Origin: Chryseobacterium sp. Leaf201
GTDB lineage: Bacteria > Bacteroidota > Bacteroidia > Flavobacteriales > Weeksellaceae
Assembly: GCF_001421435.1 (NCBI RefSeq)
Contig: NZ_LMKA01000112.1
Location: 43,445-107,444, forward strand
Direction: 5' to 3'
DNA length: 64,000 nucleotides
The position numbers were made by a program, and so were the translations under genes. Positions 1-7,945 of the stretch are shown here, one piece after another. Within the stretch, counting starts at the first letter, position 1. Each line of letters begins with the position of its first letter. A model generated the notes under the pieces. The model saw only the letters and a program-made list of their open reading frames with translations. It was not told the origin of the DNA and searched no databases.

Positions 1-1096
1 TTAATTTTGGTTTCATCGGAACCAGCCCGTTTTCAAAAACAGGATATTTTCCACTCCAGTCTACGGGAAGAATGAACGTTTCTCTTCCGTGGTTCACACG
101 TCCTTTTTCGTTGGGGCGGATGGCTAAAAATACACCGTAATATTTTCCATCAGGCGTTTCCACCAAATCGGCATGACCTGCCCAATCCACTTTATCTTTC
201 CTGTCTTTCGGGAAATACCGCTGCGTCAAAATCGGATTATTCTTCGCAGGAACAAACGGACCTTTTGGAGAATCAGCCATAAAAATAACTTCACTGTGAT
301 TGCCTCCTGTTCCGCCTTCGGCACACATCAGAAAATATTTACCGTTCTTTTTGTATAAATGCGGACCTTCTATCCAGATCGGTTTCTGGGAAAGATCAAC
401 ACCGCCGTTTACAATAATTTTATCCGAACCTGCTACTACCTGGTCTTTTTCCAGATCATAATCCCACATTTTGATGACACGGTGACCGTTGTACTGCTCG
501 GTTCCTTTTGGCGGCGCGTCATTGTGAACGATATAGGCTTTTCCGTCATCGTCAAAGAAAATGGCAGGATCGATACCGTCAAAATTCAGTTTTTGAACTT
601 CGCTCCAGCCTTTTGCAGGATCTTTCGTTTTCACGACCATATTTCCGATTCCACCCGCAATTTGTGTGGTGATCATATAAAAAGTGTCGTTGAATTTATT
701 GTATTTTATATCCGGTGCATAGATTCCCTGAGAAACGCCACCTTTTTCAACTTTAAGCTGTGAAGGCCTGTCCAGAACGTGCCCTACCTGCTTCCAGTTC
801 ACCAAATCTTTAGAAGTAAAAATCGGAACCCCGGGAAACATTGAAAATGAAGAATTGACAAGGTAATAATCGTCTCCTTTTCTGGTAATGCTCGGATCGG
901 GGTAACAGCCCTGAAGAATTGGAGTGTAAAACTCGTTTTCTTTTAAAGGATTGTTTGTGTATATTTTATCATTTCCACGGTAGGAAAAATCTGAGAAAGT
1001 CTGCGCTGAAAAACTGCTTAAGGAAAGCAAAGAAGCCGCCGCTGCTAAAGTGAATTTATTTCTTAAAAAAATCGAGTACATTATTTTCTGTTTCAT
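1..1096 (-). CDS. Glycoside hydrolase family 43 enzyme (beta-xylosidase/arabinofuranosidase type), 3' end cut by window
   Basis: About 365 residues are visible, and the reading frame is still open at base 1, so the C-terminus lies outside the window. The protein starts with a signal peptide (hydrophobic LAAAASLLSLSSFS, then AQ). The GH43 five-bladed propeller signatures follow: GCYPDPSI near residue 50 (catalytic base Asp), GIDPAIFFDDDG (the pKa-modulating Asp) and IWIEGPHLYK (general acid Glu). Members of this type are usually around 550 residues with a C-terminal beta-sandwich, so roughly a third is missing. It probably acts in the periplasm or at the cell surface, releasing xylose or arabinose from xylan oligosaccharides. 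It is the last visible gene of the pentose/glucuronate locus. Family assignment is firm; exact substrate is inferred from neighbours. Confidence 0.9.
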   Translation of the reverse strand, partial: MKQKIMYSIFLRNKFTLAAAASLLSLSSFSAQTFSDFSYRGNDKIYTNNPLKENEFYTPILQGCYPDPSITRKGDDYYLVNSSFSMFPGVPIFTSKDLVNWKQVGHVLDRPSQLKVEKGGVSQGIYAPDIKYNKFNDTFYMITTQIAGGIGNMVVKTKDPAKGWSEVQKLNFDGIDPAIFFDDDGKAYIVHNDAPPKGTEQYNGHRVIKMWDYDLEKDQVVAGSDKIIVNGGVDLSQKPIWIEGPHLYKKNGKYFLMCAEGGTGGNHSEVIFMADSPKGPFVPAKNNPILTQRYFPKDRKDKVDWAGHADLVETPDGKYYGVFLAIRPNEKGRVNHGRETFILPVDWSGKYPVFENGLVPMKPKL

Positions 1097-1156
1097 ATAT
1101 GGATTTTTTATTTTTTTGAAAGTGATCTGGAATTTTATCCGGTATAATGCTAGACT

Positions 1157-2452
1157 TCATACACTGAGCTTATCATCAGGCTTTATATTCTTCCGGTTCA
1201 GGAACCAGATGATTCCCCAGGCGGCAATGTATGATATGCCGGCAATGAAAAATATAATGTTGTATCCTCCGTTGATGTTTCCTGCTTTCTTGAAGGTGTC
1301 CAGAACAATTCCGATAAACAGCGGGAAAATAATCCCTGCTGCCGACCCCAGCATTCCGCCAAAACCAATGACAGAACTTACATAATTATTGGGTAATTTA
1401 TCTCCTACCGTTGTCATCAGATTGGCTCCCCACCCCTGGTGTGCTGCCGTTGCCAAAGCAATGATCATGGTAATGAGCCACACATTGTCTACGTATTTTG
1501 AGAACATTACCGGAACCACCATCAATGCAAAAAGCAGCATCGTGAAGCTTCTCGCTCTTCCGATTCCCCAGCCTTTTTTAATTAATAATGAAGACAGGTA
1601 ACCACCGCCGATACTTCCGATTGTGGTTCCGCTGTAGATAATAATCAGTGGAACAGAAGGTTTGGTCATATCCATTTTAAATACGTCTGAAAAATAAGCC
1701 GGAAGCCAGAACATAAAGAAATACCAGATAGGATCAGTCATTATTTTACCTACTGCAAAAGACCAGGTTACTCTGTGCTTTAATATTTCTGACAGCGGAA
1801 CTTTGGACTGTTCCTGTGTTTTTCCGTCCTGATCACTTTTGATGTACTGTAATTCTTCCTGGCTCAGGTTTTTGGCTTTCTCCGGGATTTTATAGAATCT
1901 CCACCAAAGGACAATCCATAATAAACCTAAAGCTCCAATCCAGACGAAGGTTTCCCGCCATCCGTAATGTCCCAGAATATACGGCACAAGCAGCGGTGCC
2001 AAAATGGCTCCGACCGTGGCACCGGAGTTGAATATCCCTGTCGCCAGGGCTCTTTCTTTTTTCGGAAACCATTCTGCTACCGATTTTATGGCTGCCGGAA
2101 AATTTCCGGCTTCGCTGATTCCGAGTGTACTTCTTGCAATTAAAAATCCAACCGTACTTTTCACGAAACCATGTCCTATCGAAGCTAAACTCCAGACAAT
2201 CAACGAAACGGCATACCCGATTTTGGTTCCTACCCTGTCGATAAACCTTCCCATCGCAAGATATCCGATTGCATAGGTGGTGGTAAAAGCCATCACGATA
2301 TAACTGTAGTCTTTTTCGTCCCAGCTGAACTCTTTTTCAAGAACAGGCTTCAGTAATCCCATAACCTGCCGGTCTAGATAATTGATGGTGGTCGCGAGAA
2401 AGACCAGAGACAGCATAAACCATCTGATGTTGCGGTTTTTAGGAGCCTGCAT
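1157..2452 (-). CDS. exuT: MFS hexuronate transporter (ExuT-like, anion:cation symporter family)
   Basis: This 431-residue protein has about 12 hydrophobic segments. The first carries NYLDRQVMG, the loop-2/3 region carries GRFIDRVGTK, and GISEAGNFPAAIKSVAEWFP is typical of the ACS family that includes ExuT and GudP. It would import glucuronate by proton symport across the inner membrane. Its ATG overlaps the aldolase stop codon by one base (TAATG), showing tight translational coupling with the KDG-KDPG genes. Glucuronate is the likely substrate because every downstream catabolic step for it is encoded nearby and the galacturonate-specific enzymes are not seen. Other sugar acids cannot be excluded. 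Confidence 0.87.
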   Translation of the reverse strand: MQAPKNRNIRWFMLSLVFLATTINYLDRQVMGLLKPVLEKEFSWDEKDYSYIVMAFTTTYAIGYLAMGRFIDRVGTKIGYAVSLIVWSLASIGHGFVKSTVGFLIARSTLGISEAGNFPAAIKSVAEWFPKKERALATGIFNSGATVGAILAPLLVPYILGHYGWRETFVWIGALGLLWIVLWWRFYKIPEKAKNLSQEELQYIKSDQDGKTQEQSKVPLSEILKHRVTWSFAVGKIMTDPIWYFFMFWLPAYFSDVFKMDMTKPSVPLIIIYSGTTIGSIGGGYLSSLLIKKGWGIGRARSFTMLLFALMVVPVMFSKYVDNVWLITMIIALATAAHQGWGANLMTTVGDKLPNNYVSSVIGFGGMLGSAAGIIFPLFIGIVLDTFKKAGNINGGYNIIFFIAGISYIAAWGIIWFLNRKNIKPDDKLSV

Positions 2453-3087
2453 TAGTTTTGATTAAGTTGTTGTAGTAAATTCTGAACTTTTTCTGTAAGC
2501 TGACCTGCTGTAAAATCTGTTTTGATAAGAGAACTTCCCAAACCGACCGCAATGGCACCGCCTTCTAGCCAGTCTGTAATATCATCAAAATCAGCACTGA
2601 TGCCTCCGGTCGGCATAAAATTCATCTCCGGGAAAACCGGCTGAATGGATTTTATATAATTTTTACCCAAGGCATCTGCCGGGAAAACCTTCACCAACCG
2701 AAGCCCGTTCTGATAAGCTGAATTGACCTCAGAAGGCGTGAAACATCCCGGAATTAAACTGATATTTTTTTCAGCAGCATGTTCTGCAAGTTCTTCGCTG
2801 ATGACCGGTGTAATAATAAAATCTGCTTTTGCAGCAGCATAATCATCCATTTCTTTTGTATTTTTTACAGTTCCGATCCCTAATAAAAGTCCAGGGAATT
2901 CTGTGGAAGAAATTTCTTTCAGCCGGGTAAAGTTTTCCAGTGCCTTGCCTCCACGGTTGGTATACTCGATTATACGGATCCCTCCATCGTACAAAGCTTT
3001 TATTGTATTTTTTGAAACTTCAAAAGATTCGTGGTAAAATAGCGGAATGATTTTCTGTTCTTTTATTTTCCGGATGATTGCATTCAT
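2452..3087 (-). CDS. kdgA: 2-keto-3-deoxy-6-phosphogluconate aldolase
   Basis: This 211-residue class I aldolase cleaves KDPG to pyruvate and glyceraldehyde 3-phosphate, the last step of glucuronate breakdown. The Schiff-base lysine is K133 in LVKVFPA and the catalytic glutamate is E41 in IIEYTNR. The phosphate-binding loops GIGTV and PTGGIS are present. Length and spacing match the E. coli Eda family (E45/K133). The start overlaps the kinase gene by four bases (ATGA) and the stop overlaps the transporter start by one, so the three genes are translationally coupled. Some family members also cleave 2-keto-4-hydroxyglutarate. Confidence 0.93.
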   Translation of the reverse strand: MNAIIRKIKEQKIIPLFYHESFEVSKNTIKALYDGGIRIIEYTNRGGKALENFTRLKEISSTEFPGLLLGIGTVKNTKEMDDYAAAKADFIITPVISEELAEHAAEKNISLIPGCFTPSEVNSAYQNGLRLVKVFPADALGKNYIKSIQPVFPEMNFMPTGGISADFDDITDWLEGGAIAVGLGSSLIKTDFTAGQLTEKVQNLLQQLNQN

Positions 3088-4085
3088 AATTCTTCAATAT
3101 TAATACGGTCATTAATGGTATCGCCTTTTATAAAAAGTTTTCTGAAAGCCACTTTTGTGGCATCTTCTAAAATCTGTTGCAGAGGATTTGTTTTTAAAGT
3201 TCCGTGGATGAGTGCTGCCATAAATGCGTCACCGCTGCCTACTCTTTCCTCAATTTTATCCGACCGGTACTGCTGCGAAACCAGAAGTTTTTCATCAGCA
3301 TATAAGGTTGCAAAATAATTAACTTCCTGCCCGCTCGTGAAGCGGAATGTATTCGCGATCATTTCAACACGGGGATAGATGTTCTGAATTTCTGATGCTG
3401 ACTGTTCTGCCTGTTTTAAAAGGTTTTTATCATCATAATCTCCATTCAATTCGTATTCAACAGGAATATTCAGGAATTGCTGAACGGACCAGATATTTCC
3501 CATCAAGACATTCACAAAAGGCATCAGAGATTTTATTTTATCTGAAGGGTTCCTGCCCTGCCAAAGTGCGGCGCGGTAATTCAGGTCAAGAGAAACCTTG
3601 ATGTTTCTTGAAGCTGCTTCCTTCATTAACTCCAAACATTTCTGACAGGCATTTTCACTCAAAGCCGGTGTAATGGTGCTGATATGCAGCCATTGTACTT
3701 CTGAAAATACCTCATCCAGACTGAAATCATTAAAATCCGACTGTGTAAAAACCGATGGAAAGCGGTCATAAACCACCGATGTATTCTGCATATCACCATC
3801 CGAAGAGAGGTAAAAAGTCCCGATTCTGCCGTTATTTTTTTCTGCGAGAATTTCAATTCCTTTATTTCTCAATTGAGACTGCAGTTGGTTTCCCACAAAA
3901 TTTCCGGGCAAAGCGGAGAGAAGCTTTACCGGGTTTTTCCATTGTGCAAGAGCTGAAGCAACGTTATATTCTGCACCACCCACGAAAACCCTGAGAGCCT
4001 GCTCACTGAGCCAGTTTCCATCTGAATCCGGAGCAAAATGGAGAAGGAGCTCCCCGAAGCAAAGTATTTTTTTTGAAGCTGTCAT
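3084..4085 (-). CDS. kdgK: 2-dehydro-3-deoxygluconokinase (PfkB family)
   Basis: This 333-residue ribokinase-family sugar kinase phosphorylates KDG to KDPG with ATP. The N-terminal signature GGAEYNVA (residues 36-43) and the C-terminal motif VGSGDAF, with catalytic base D286 and its anion hole, are intact. It lies directly before the aldolase that uses its product, overlapping it by four bases. A 144-base gap with a hairpin separates it from uxaC. The start is the first ATG in frame after that gap. PfkB substrate cannot be read from the motifs alone; the KDG assignment rests on the neighbours. Confidence 0.9.
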   Translation of the reverse strand: MTASKKILCFGELLLHFAPDSDGNWLSEQALRVFVGGAEYNVASALAQWKNPVKLLSALPGNFVGNQLQSQLRNKGIEILAEKNNGRIGTFYLSSDGDMQNTSVVYDRFPSVFTQSDFNDFSLDEVFSEVQWLHISTITPALSENACQKCLELMKEAASRNIKVSLDLNYRAALWQGRNPSDKIKSLMPFVNVLMGNIWSVQQFLNIPVEYELNGDYDDKNLLKQAEQSASEIQNIYPRVEMIANTFRFTSGQEVNYFATLYADEKLLVSQQYRSDKIEERVGSGDAFMAALIHGTLKTNPLQQILEDATKVAFRKLFIKGDTINDRINIEEL

Positions 4086-4152
4086 ATGGTGTACTGCCTT
4101 GTTTCTGTTTTCTCTTTTAAGTCCTGATTGATTCAGTTTACTTTTGTTATCT

Positions 4153-4180
4153 GCAGGAGTTTTTTAGTAAAGACTCCTGC
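4153..4180 (-). terminator. Hairpin between uxaC and kdgK
   Basis: An 8-bp perfect stem (GCAGGAGT/ACTCCTGC) with a 12-base loop lies in the 144-base gap between uxaC and kdgK. No strong U-tract follows it on the minus strand, so it is more likely an attenuator or RNA-processing/stability element than a full terminator. Confidence 0.45.
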
Positions 4181-4229
4181 ACGACAACTCCTTTCACTAG
4201 ATTTATTTCAAACGTTTTTAAAGTGAATT

Positions 4230-5648
4230 TTAAAAGCCGAAATAATTTTTTGTATTGTGATAGCAGATATCCTGTATGATCCTGCCTATCCATTCTTCAT
4301 CGTTGGGAAGAAGCCCTTTTTCCATTTCATTGCCGAACATATTGCAAAGCAGCCTTCTGAAATATTCATGTCTTGAAAATGACAGGAAACTTCTGGAGTC
4401 GGTCAGCATTCCGATAAAAGTACTGATCAGTCCGAGATTGGAAACGGCATTCATCTGTTTTTCCATACCGTCCAGCTGATCAAGAAACCACCATGCGGCA
4501 CCGAACTGTATTTTTCCTTTGATCCCTTCTTCATTAAAGTTTCCGGCCATTGTTGCCAGCACTTCGTTAAGGGTAGGGTTAAGGGTGTAAATCACTGATT
4601 TAGCCAGCCTGTCTTCAGCATTAAGCGCATCAAACATCACACTCATCCTTTGGGCAAAATAGGATTCGCCAATCGCATCATAGCCTGTATTGGCACCGAT
4701 CCTGTGAAGCATTCTGGAATTGTTGTTGCGGGTGGCACCTATATGGAACTGCTGAACCCAGCCTTTTGCAGCATACATTTTACAGAGTTGTTTCAGCAGA
4801 TAGCCGGTTAAGGCTTCAGGATCTGAAAATCCGGTCCTGTCCCCGCTCAGGAATTCCCTGAACTCATGATCTAATGTCGTGTTCCATCTGGTGGTATCAG
4901 GAAAAGACTCAAAACCATGATCTGAAATCCGGGCTCCGTGCTCATGAAAATAATTGATTCTTGACTGTAAAGCATCCAACAGATCAGGTGCTGAACTGAT
5001 GCCGGTGCCCACAGCTTTTTCGAGTTTCCGAATGTTTTTACGGTACGCCTCAGCATCTGTAAAAGCAATGTAGGCATCAGGCCTGAATGCCGGGAATACT
5101 CCGGTGGTACAGCCTGATTTTTTTAATGCCTGATGAAATTCCAGACTGTCTGCAGGGTCATCTGTAGTACAAAGTGCCTCTACGTTAAACTGCTGCAGCA
5201 ATTGCTGCGGACGGAAAGCATCGGACTGTAGCGCATTATTCATTTCGGCATAAACTGTTTCCGAATTTTTCCCGGAAAGGTATTCTGTAATTCCGAACGG
5301 ATTTTTAAGCTCCAGATGGGTCCAGTGAAACAAGGGATTCCGGAGGGTGTAAGGCACTGTTTCTGCCCATTTCCTGAACTTTTCCTCGTCACCGGCATTT
5401 CCGGAGATAAATTTTTCCTCTATTCCGAAATTCCTCATGGCCCTCCATTTGTAATGGTCGCCGTCAAGCCAGATTGCTGTCGGGGAAAGGAAGTGCTCGT
5501 TTTTTGAGATAACATCCGGCTCAAGGTGATTGTGATAATCAATAACCGGCATGTCTTTCGCGTACCCGAAATACAGGTTTTCTGCTTTTGATGATTCAAG
5601 CAAAAACGATTCTCCGAAAACTTCTTTATTTTTAATGGCGTTCGTCAT
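4230..5648 (-). CDS. uxaC: Glucuronate isomerase
   Basis: This 472-residue protein belongs to the UxaC amidohydrolase-like family, which isomerises D-glucuronate to D-fructuronate. VIDYHNHLEP near residue 36 gives the HxH metal-site motif (H39, H41), and the length equals E. coli UxaC (470). Further family stretches include ALCTTDDPADSL and QFHIGATRNNNSR. UxaC also accepts galacturonate in other bacteria, but no tagaturonate reductase or altronate dehydratase is visible here, so the glucuronate branch is the likely role. About 146 non-coding bases separate it from the SDR gene upstream in transcription order, so it may have its own promoter. Confidence 0.95.
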   Translation of the reverse strand: MTNAIKNKEVFGESFLLESSKAENLYFGYAKDMPVIDYHNHLEPDVISKNEHFLSPTAIWLDGDHYKWRAMRNFGIEEKFISGNAGDEEKFRKWAETVPYTLRNPLFHWTHLELKNPFGITEYLSGKNSETVYAEMNNALQSDAFRPQQLLQQFNVEALCTTDDPADSLEFHQALKKSGCTTGVFPAFRPDAYIAFTDAEAYRKNIRKLEKAVGTGISSAPDLLDALQSRINYFHEHGARISDHGFESFPDTTRWNTTLDHEFREFLSGDRTGFSDPEALTGYLLKQLCKMYAAKGWVQQFHIGATRNNNSRMLHRIGANTGYDAIGESYFAQRMSVMFDALNAEDRLAKSVIYTLNPTLNEVLATMAGNFNEEGIKGKIQFGAAWWFLDQLDGMEKQMNAVSNLGLISTFIGMLTDSRSFLSFSRHEYFRRLLCNMFGNEMEKGLLPNDEEWIGRIIQDICYHNTKNYFGF

Positions 5649-5794
5649 GATTCAGTTAAAAAAATTAAAGCGTAATGATCTTGATTTTGTTACGGATGTA
5701 TGCTGGTGTAGGTCAATCGTAAGTCAGTTCTATTTGCAGACAGAAAGTTTTAAACCCTTATTAATCAAGAAAATGACATACAACAACCGTTTAG

Positions 5795-6610
5795 TTAAAC
5801 TCCGCTGAAAGCACTGAAGCCTCCGTCTACAGGCAGTAAAGCCCCGGTAATAAAGCTTGCGGCATCAGAACAGAGAAACTGCACGGCACCATTGAGCTCT
5901 TCCACTTCCCCGAATCGCTGCATCGGTGTTTTGGCCATAACTTTCCTGCTCCTATCGGTTAAAGAACCGTCAGGGTTCAGCAGAATAGCACGGTTCTGGT
6001 CTCCGATAAAAAATCCGGGTGCTACGGCATTCACTCTTATTTTATCTCCGTATTTTAAAGCGACATCCGAAGCAAGCCACTGGGTAAAATTGGTAATGGC
6101 CGCTTTTGCTGCAGAATATCCTGCAACGCGGGTAATGGCTGAATAAGCTGCCATGGAAGAAATATTGACGATACTTCCGCTTCCCTGCTCTGCCATAAGT
6201 TTCCCAAAAACGTAACTCGGGTAAACGGTACCATTGATGTTGAGGTCGGTAACTTCATTCCAGCCTTCTATTTTCATATCAAAAAACGACTGTTCCGGAG
6301 ATAAAGTGGCGGCAGGAATATTCCCTCCTGCAATGTTCAGCAGAATATCAATCCTGCCATATTGTTCCTTAATTTTTTCTGCGGCTTTTTCAAGGCTCTG
6401 AATATCCATTACATTGGCTTCTACGGCCAGGGCTTCCCCTCCGAGATCTTTCAGTTCTTTTACCCTGCTGTCCAGCGTTTCCTGGTTTCTTCCTAAAGCA
6501 ACAACCGTGGCTCCGGCTTCTGTAAAACTCTTTGCCAGGCTTCCTCCCAAAACGCCGGATGCACCTGTAATGACGGCTACTTTATCTTTTATGCTGAATA
6601 TTTCGTTCAT
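5795..6610 (-). CDS. uxuB: SDR oxidoreductase, probable D-fructuronate reductase (D-mannonate oxidoreductase)
   Basis: This is a 271-residue classical short-chain dehydrogenase. The nucleotide-binding motif TGASGVLG is at 15-22, the NAG-like motif is NIAGG near 92-96, and the catalytic S151/S152-Y165-K169 lie in the ISSM and YSAAK segments. In the E. coli pathway UxuB is a long-chain dehydrogenase; Gram-positive and Bacteroidota loci often use an SDR for fructuronate to mannonate. Its place between uxaC and uxuA, with no other reductase in the locus, supports this role. The reaction is inferred from context; the family is certain. Confidence 0.82.
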   Translation of the reverse strand: MNEIFSIKDKVAVITGASGVLGGSLAKSFTEAGATVVALGRNQETLDSRVKELKDLGGEALAVEANVMDIQSLEKAAEKIKEQYGRIDILLNIAGGNIPAATLSPEQSFFDMKIEGWNEVTDLNINGTVYPSYVFGKLMAEQGSGSIVNISSMAAYSAITRVAGYSAAKAAITNFTQWLASDVALKYGDKIRVNAVAPGFFIGDQNRAILLNPDGSLTDRSRKVMAKTPMQRFGEVEELNGAVQFLCSDAASFITGALLPVDGGFSAFSGV

Positions 6611-6639
6611 GATTTATAATTGATCAATGATAATAAATC

Positions 6640-6682
6640 CCGCAGGTAATACCTGCGGCTATTGTTGTTGAGCCCTTCGGGT
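6640..6682 (-). terminator. Tandem hairpins between uxuA and the uxuB-like SDR
   Basis: CCGCAGGT-AAT-ACCTGCGG (6640-6658) is a perfect 8-bp hairpin. A second short hairpin (AGCCC-TTC-GGGTT, near 6671-6683) sits next to it in the 79-base gap. Neither has a clear U-run on the minus strand, so they may stabilise mRNA ends or partly attenuate transcription. Confidence 0.45.
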
Positions 6683-6689
6683 TCTGATG

Positions 6690-7865
6690 TTACTGTTTTG
6701 ACATTTCGTTTTGTACAGCTGCCATGACGCCTTCAATCTGTCCTAAAGCGAGCATTCTTCCCAAAAATGAATATCCGGGATGGTATCCCTTGTCGATATC
6801 GTCCGTTAAAAGTCTTCCGTGGTCCACTCTCATGGGCAGTGACGGGTTTTCTTTTTCAAATACACGGATCACCTCAATAAGCTGCCCTCTGCCGGATAAA
6901 TGCATCGCTTCGATAAAATCTCCGTTTTCAAAGACATTGGTGCTTCTTAAATGGACAAATTTTGTTCTTGAAGCATATTTCTTAGCGAGTTCCGGCACAT
7001 TATTATGAAGACCGGCGCTCAGTGAGCCTGCACAAAACGTGAGTCCGTTATGCGGATTATCAACGGCACTTAAAAACCAGTCGATATCTTCTTCACAGGT
7101 CACAATTCTTGGCAGTCCCAGCAGTGAAAACGGCGGATCGTCCGGGTGTACACACATCTGGATGTCCCACTGTTCGCATACCGGCATAATTTTTTCCAGA
7201 AAGTATTTCATGTTCCGGCGGAGCTGGTCTTTATCGATCCCGTCATACAGAGCCAGTAAACTTTTAAATTTAGCTACTGGATGCTCATCTCCTTCTTTGA
7301 TATTCCCATTAACAAATCCCTGGGTTTTAACGATAATGGAATCAATAAGATCCTGCTCTGCTTCTTCGGTAATGGTGTTTTTTAAGGCTTCTACTTTGGT
7401 AAGAACAGCTTCATTATAATCTTTTTCTGCTCCTTCTCTTTTCAGGATGTGGATTTCGAAATAGGCAAATTTTGCCTTATCAAAATAAAGCGACGAAGCG
7501 CCGTCTTCCCACTGATAATACAGATCGGTACGCGCCCAGTCCAGTACCGGCATAAAATTGTAACATACGGTTGTAACGCCTGCTTTCCCTAAATTTTCCA
7601 GGCTCTGAATATAATTTTCTATTAAAGAGTCCCGGTCTTCACCGCCGTACTTGATTGCTTCGCTTACGGGAAGGCTTTCCACTACCGACCAGCGAAGACC
7701 GTGACTTTCTATGTATTTTTTATATTCAGTAATGGCTTCTGAAGGCCACACCTGTCCGTTTGGGATATCATGAAGGGCAGAAACAATACCTTCAACACCA
7801 ATCTGGCGTAGCATATCCAACTGTATTTTATCTTTTTTACCGAACCAACGCCATGTTTTTTCCAT
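6690..7865 (-). CDS. uxuA: Mannonate dehydratase
   Basis: This 391-residue protein is the length of E. coli UxuA (394) and converts D-mannonate to 2-keto-3-deoxygluconate. Family stretches seen are MEKTWRWFGKKD at the start, CVHPDDPPFSLLG (a metal-ligand region), FVHLRSTNV and MRVDHGRLL. It is a TIM-barrel, metal-dependent enzyme of the cytoplasm. It sits between susD and the SDR that makes its substrate. A strong hairpin precedes it after susD, so its expression level relative to susCD may be set there. Confidence 0.95.
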   Translation of the reverse strand: MEKTWRWFGKKDKIQLDMLRQIGVEGIVSALHDIPNGQVWPSEAITEYKKYIESHGLRWSVVESLPVSEAIKYGGEDRDSLIENYIQSLENLGKAGVTTVCYNFMPVLDWARTDLYYQWEDGASSLYFDKAKFAYFEIHILKREGAEKDYNEAVLTKVEALKNTITEEAEQDLIDSIIVKTQGFVNGNIKEGDEHPVAKFKSLLALYDGIDKDQLRRNMKYFLEKIMPVCEQWDIQMCVHPDDPPFSLLGLPRIVTCEEDIDWFLSAVDNPHNGLTFCAGSLSAGLHNNVPELAKKYASRTKFVHLRSTNVFENGDFIEAMHLSGRGQLIEVIRVFEKENPSLPMRVDHGRLLTDDIDKGYHPGYSFLGRMLALGQIEGVMAAVQNEMSKQ

Positions 7866-7886
7866 AATCTAAAATGTTTCATTAAA

Positions 7887-7915
7887 CAAAGCAGGTGCCT
7901 GTGACACCTACTTTG
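7887..7915 (-). terminator. Hairpin between susD and uxuA
   Basis: CAAAGCAGGTG and CACCTACTTTG form an 11-bp stem with a 7-base loop. On the minus-strand transcript the single imperfect pair is a G-U wobble, and UUUAAU follows. This fits a partial intrinsic terminator that would reduce read-through from the transport genes into the uronate genes. Confidence 0.6.
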
Positions 7916-7945
7916 TGTTGATATGAATATAAATGTGTTTTAAAT

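Noticed and set aside
359..763. A 134-codon plus-strand frame at the left edge
   Set aside because: It is antisense to the GH43 gene, whose catalytic motifs are all visible on the minus strand.
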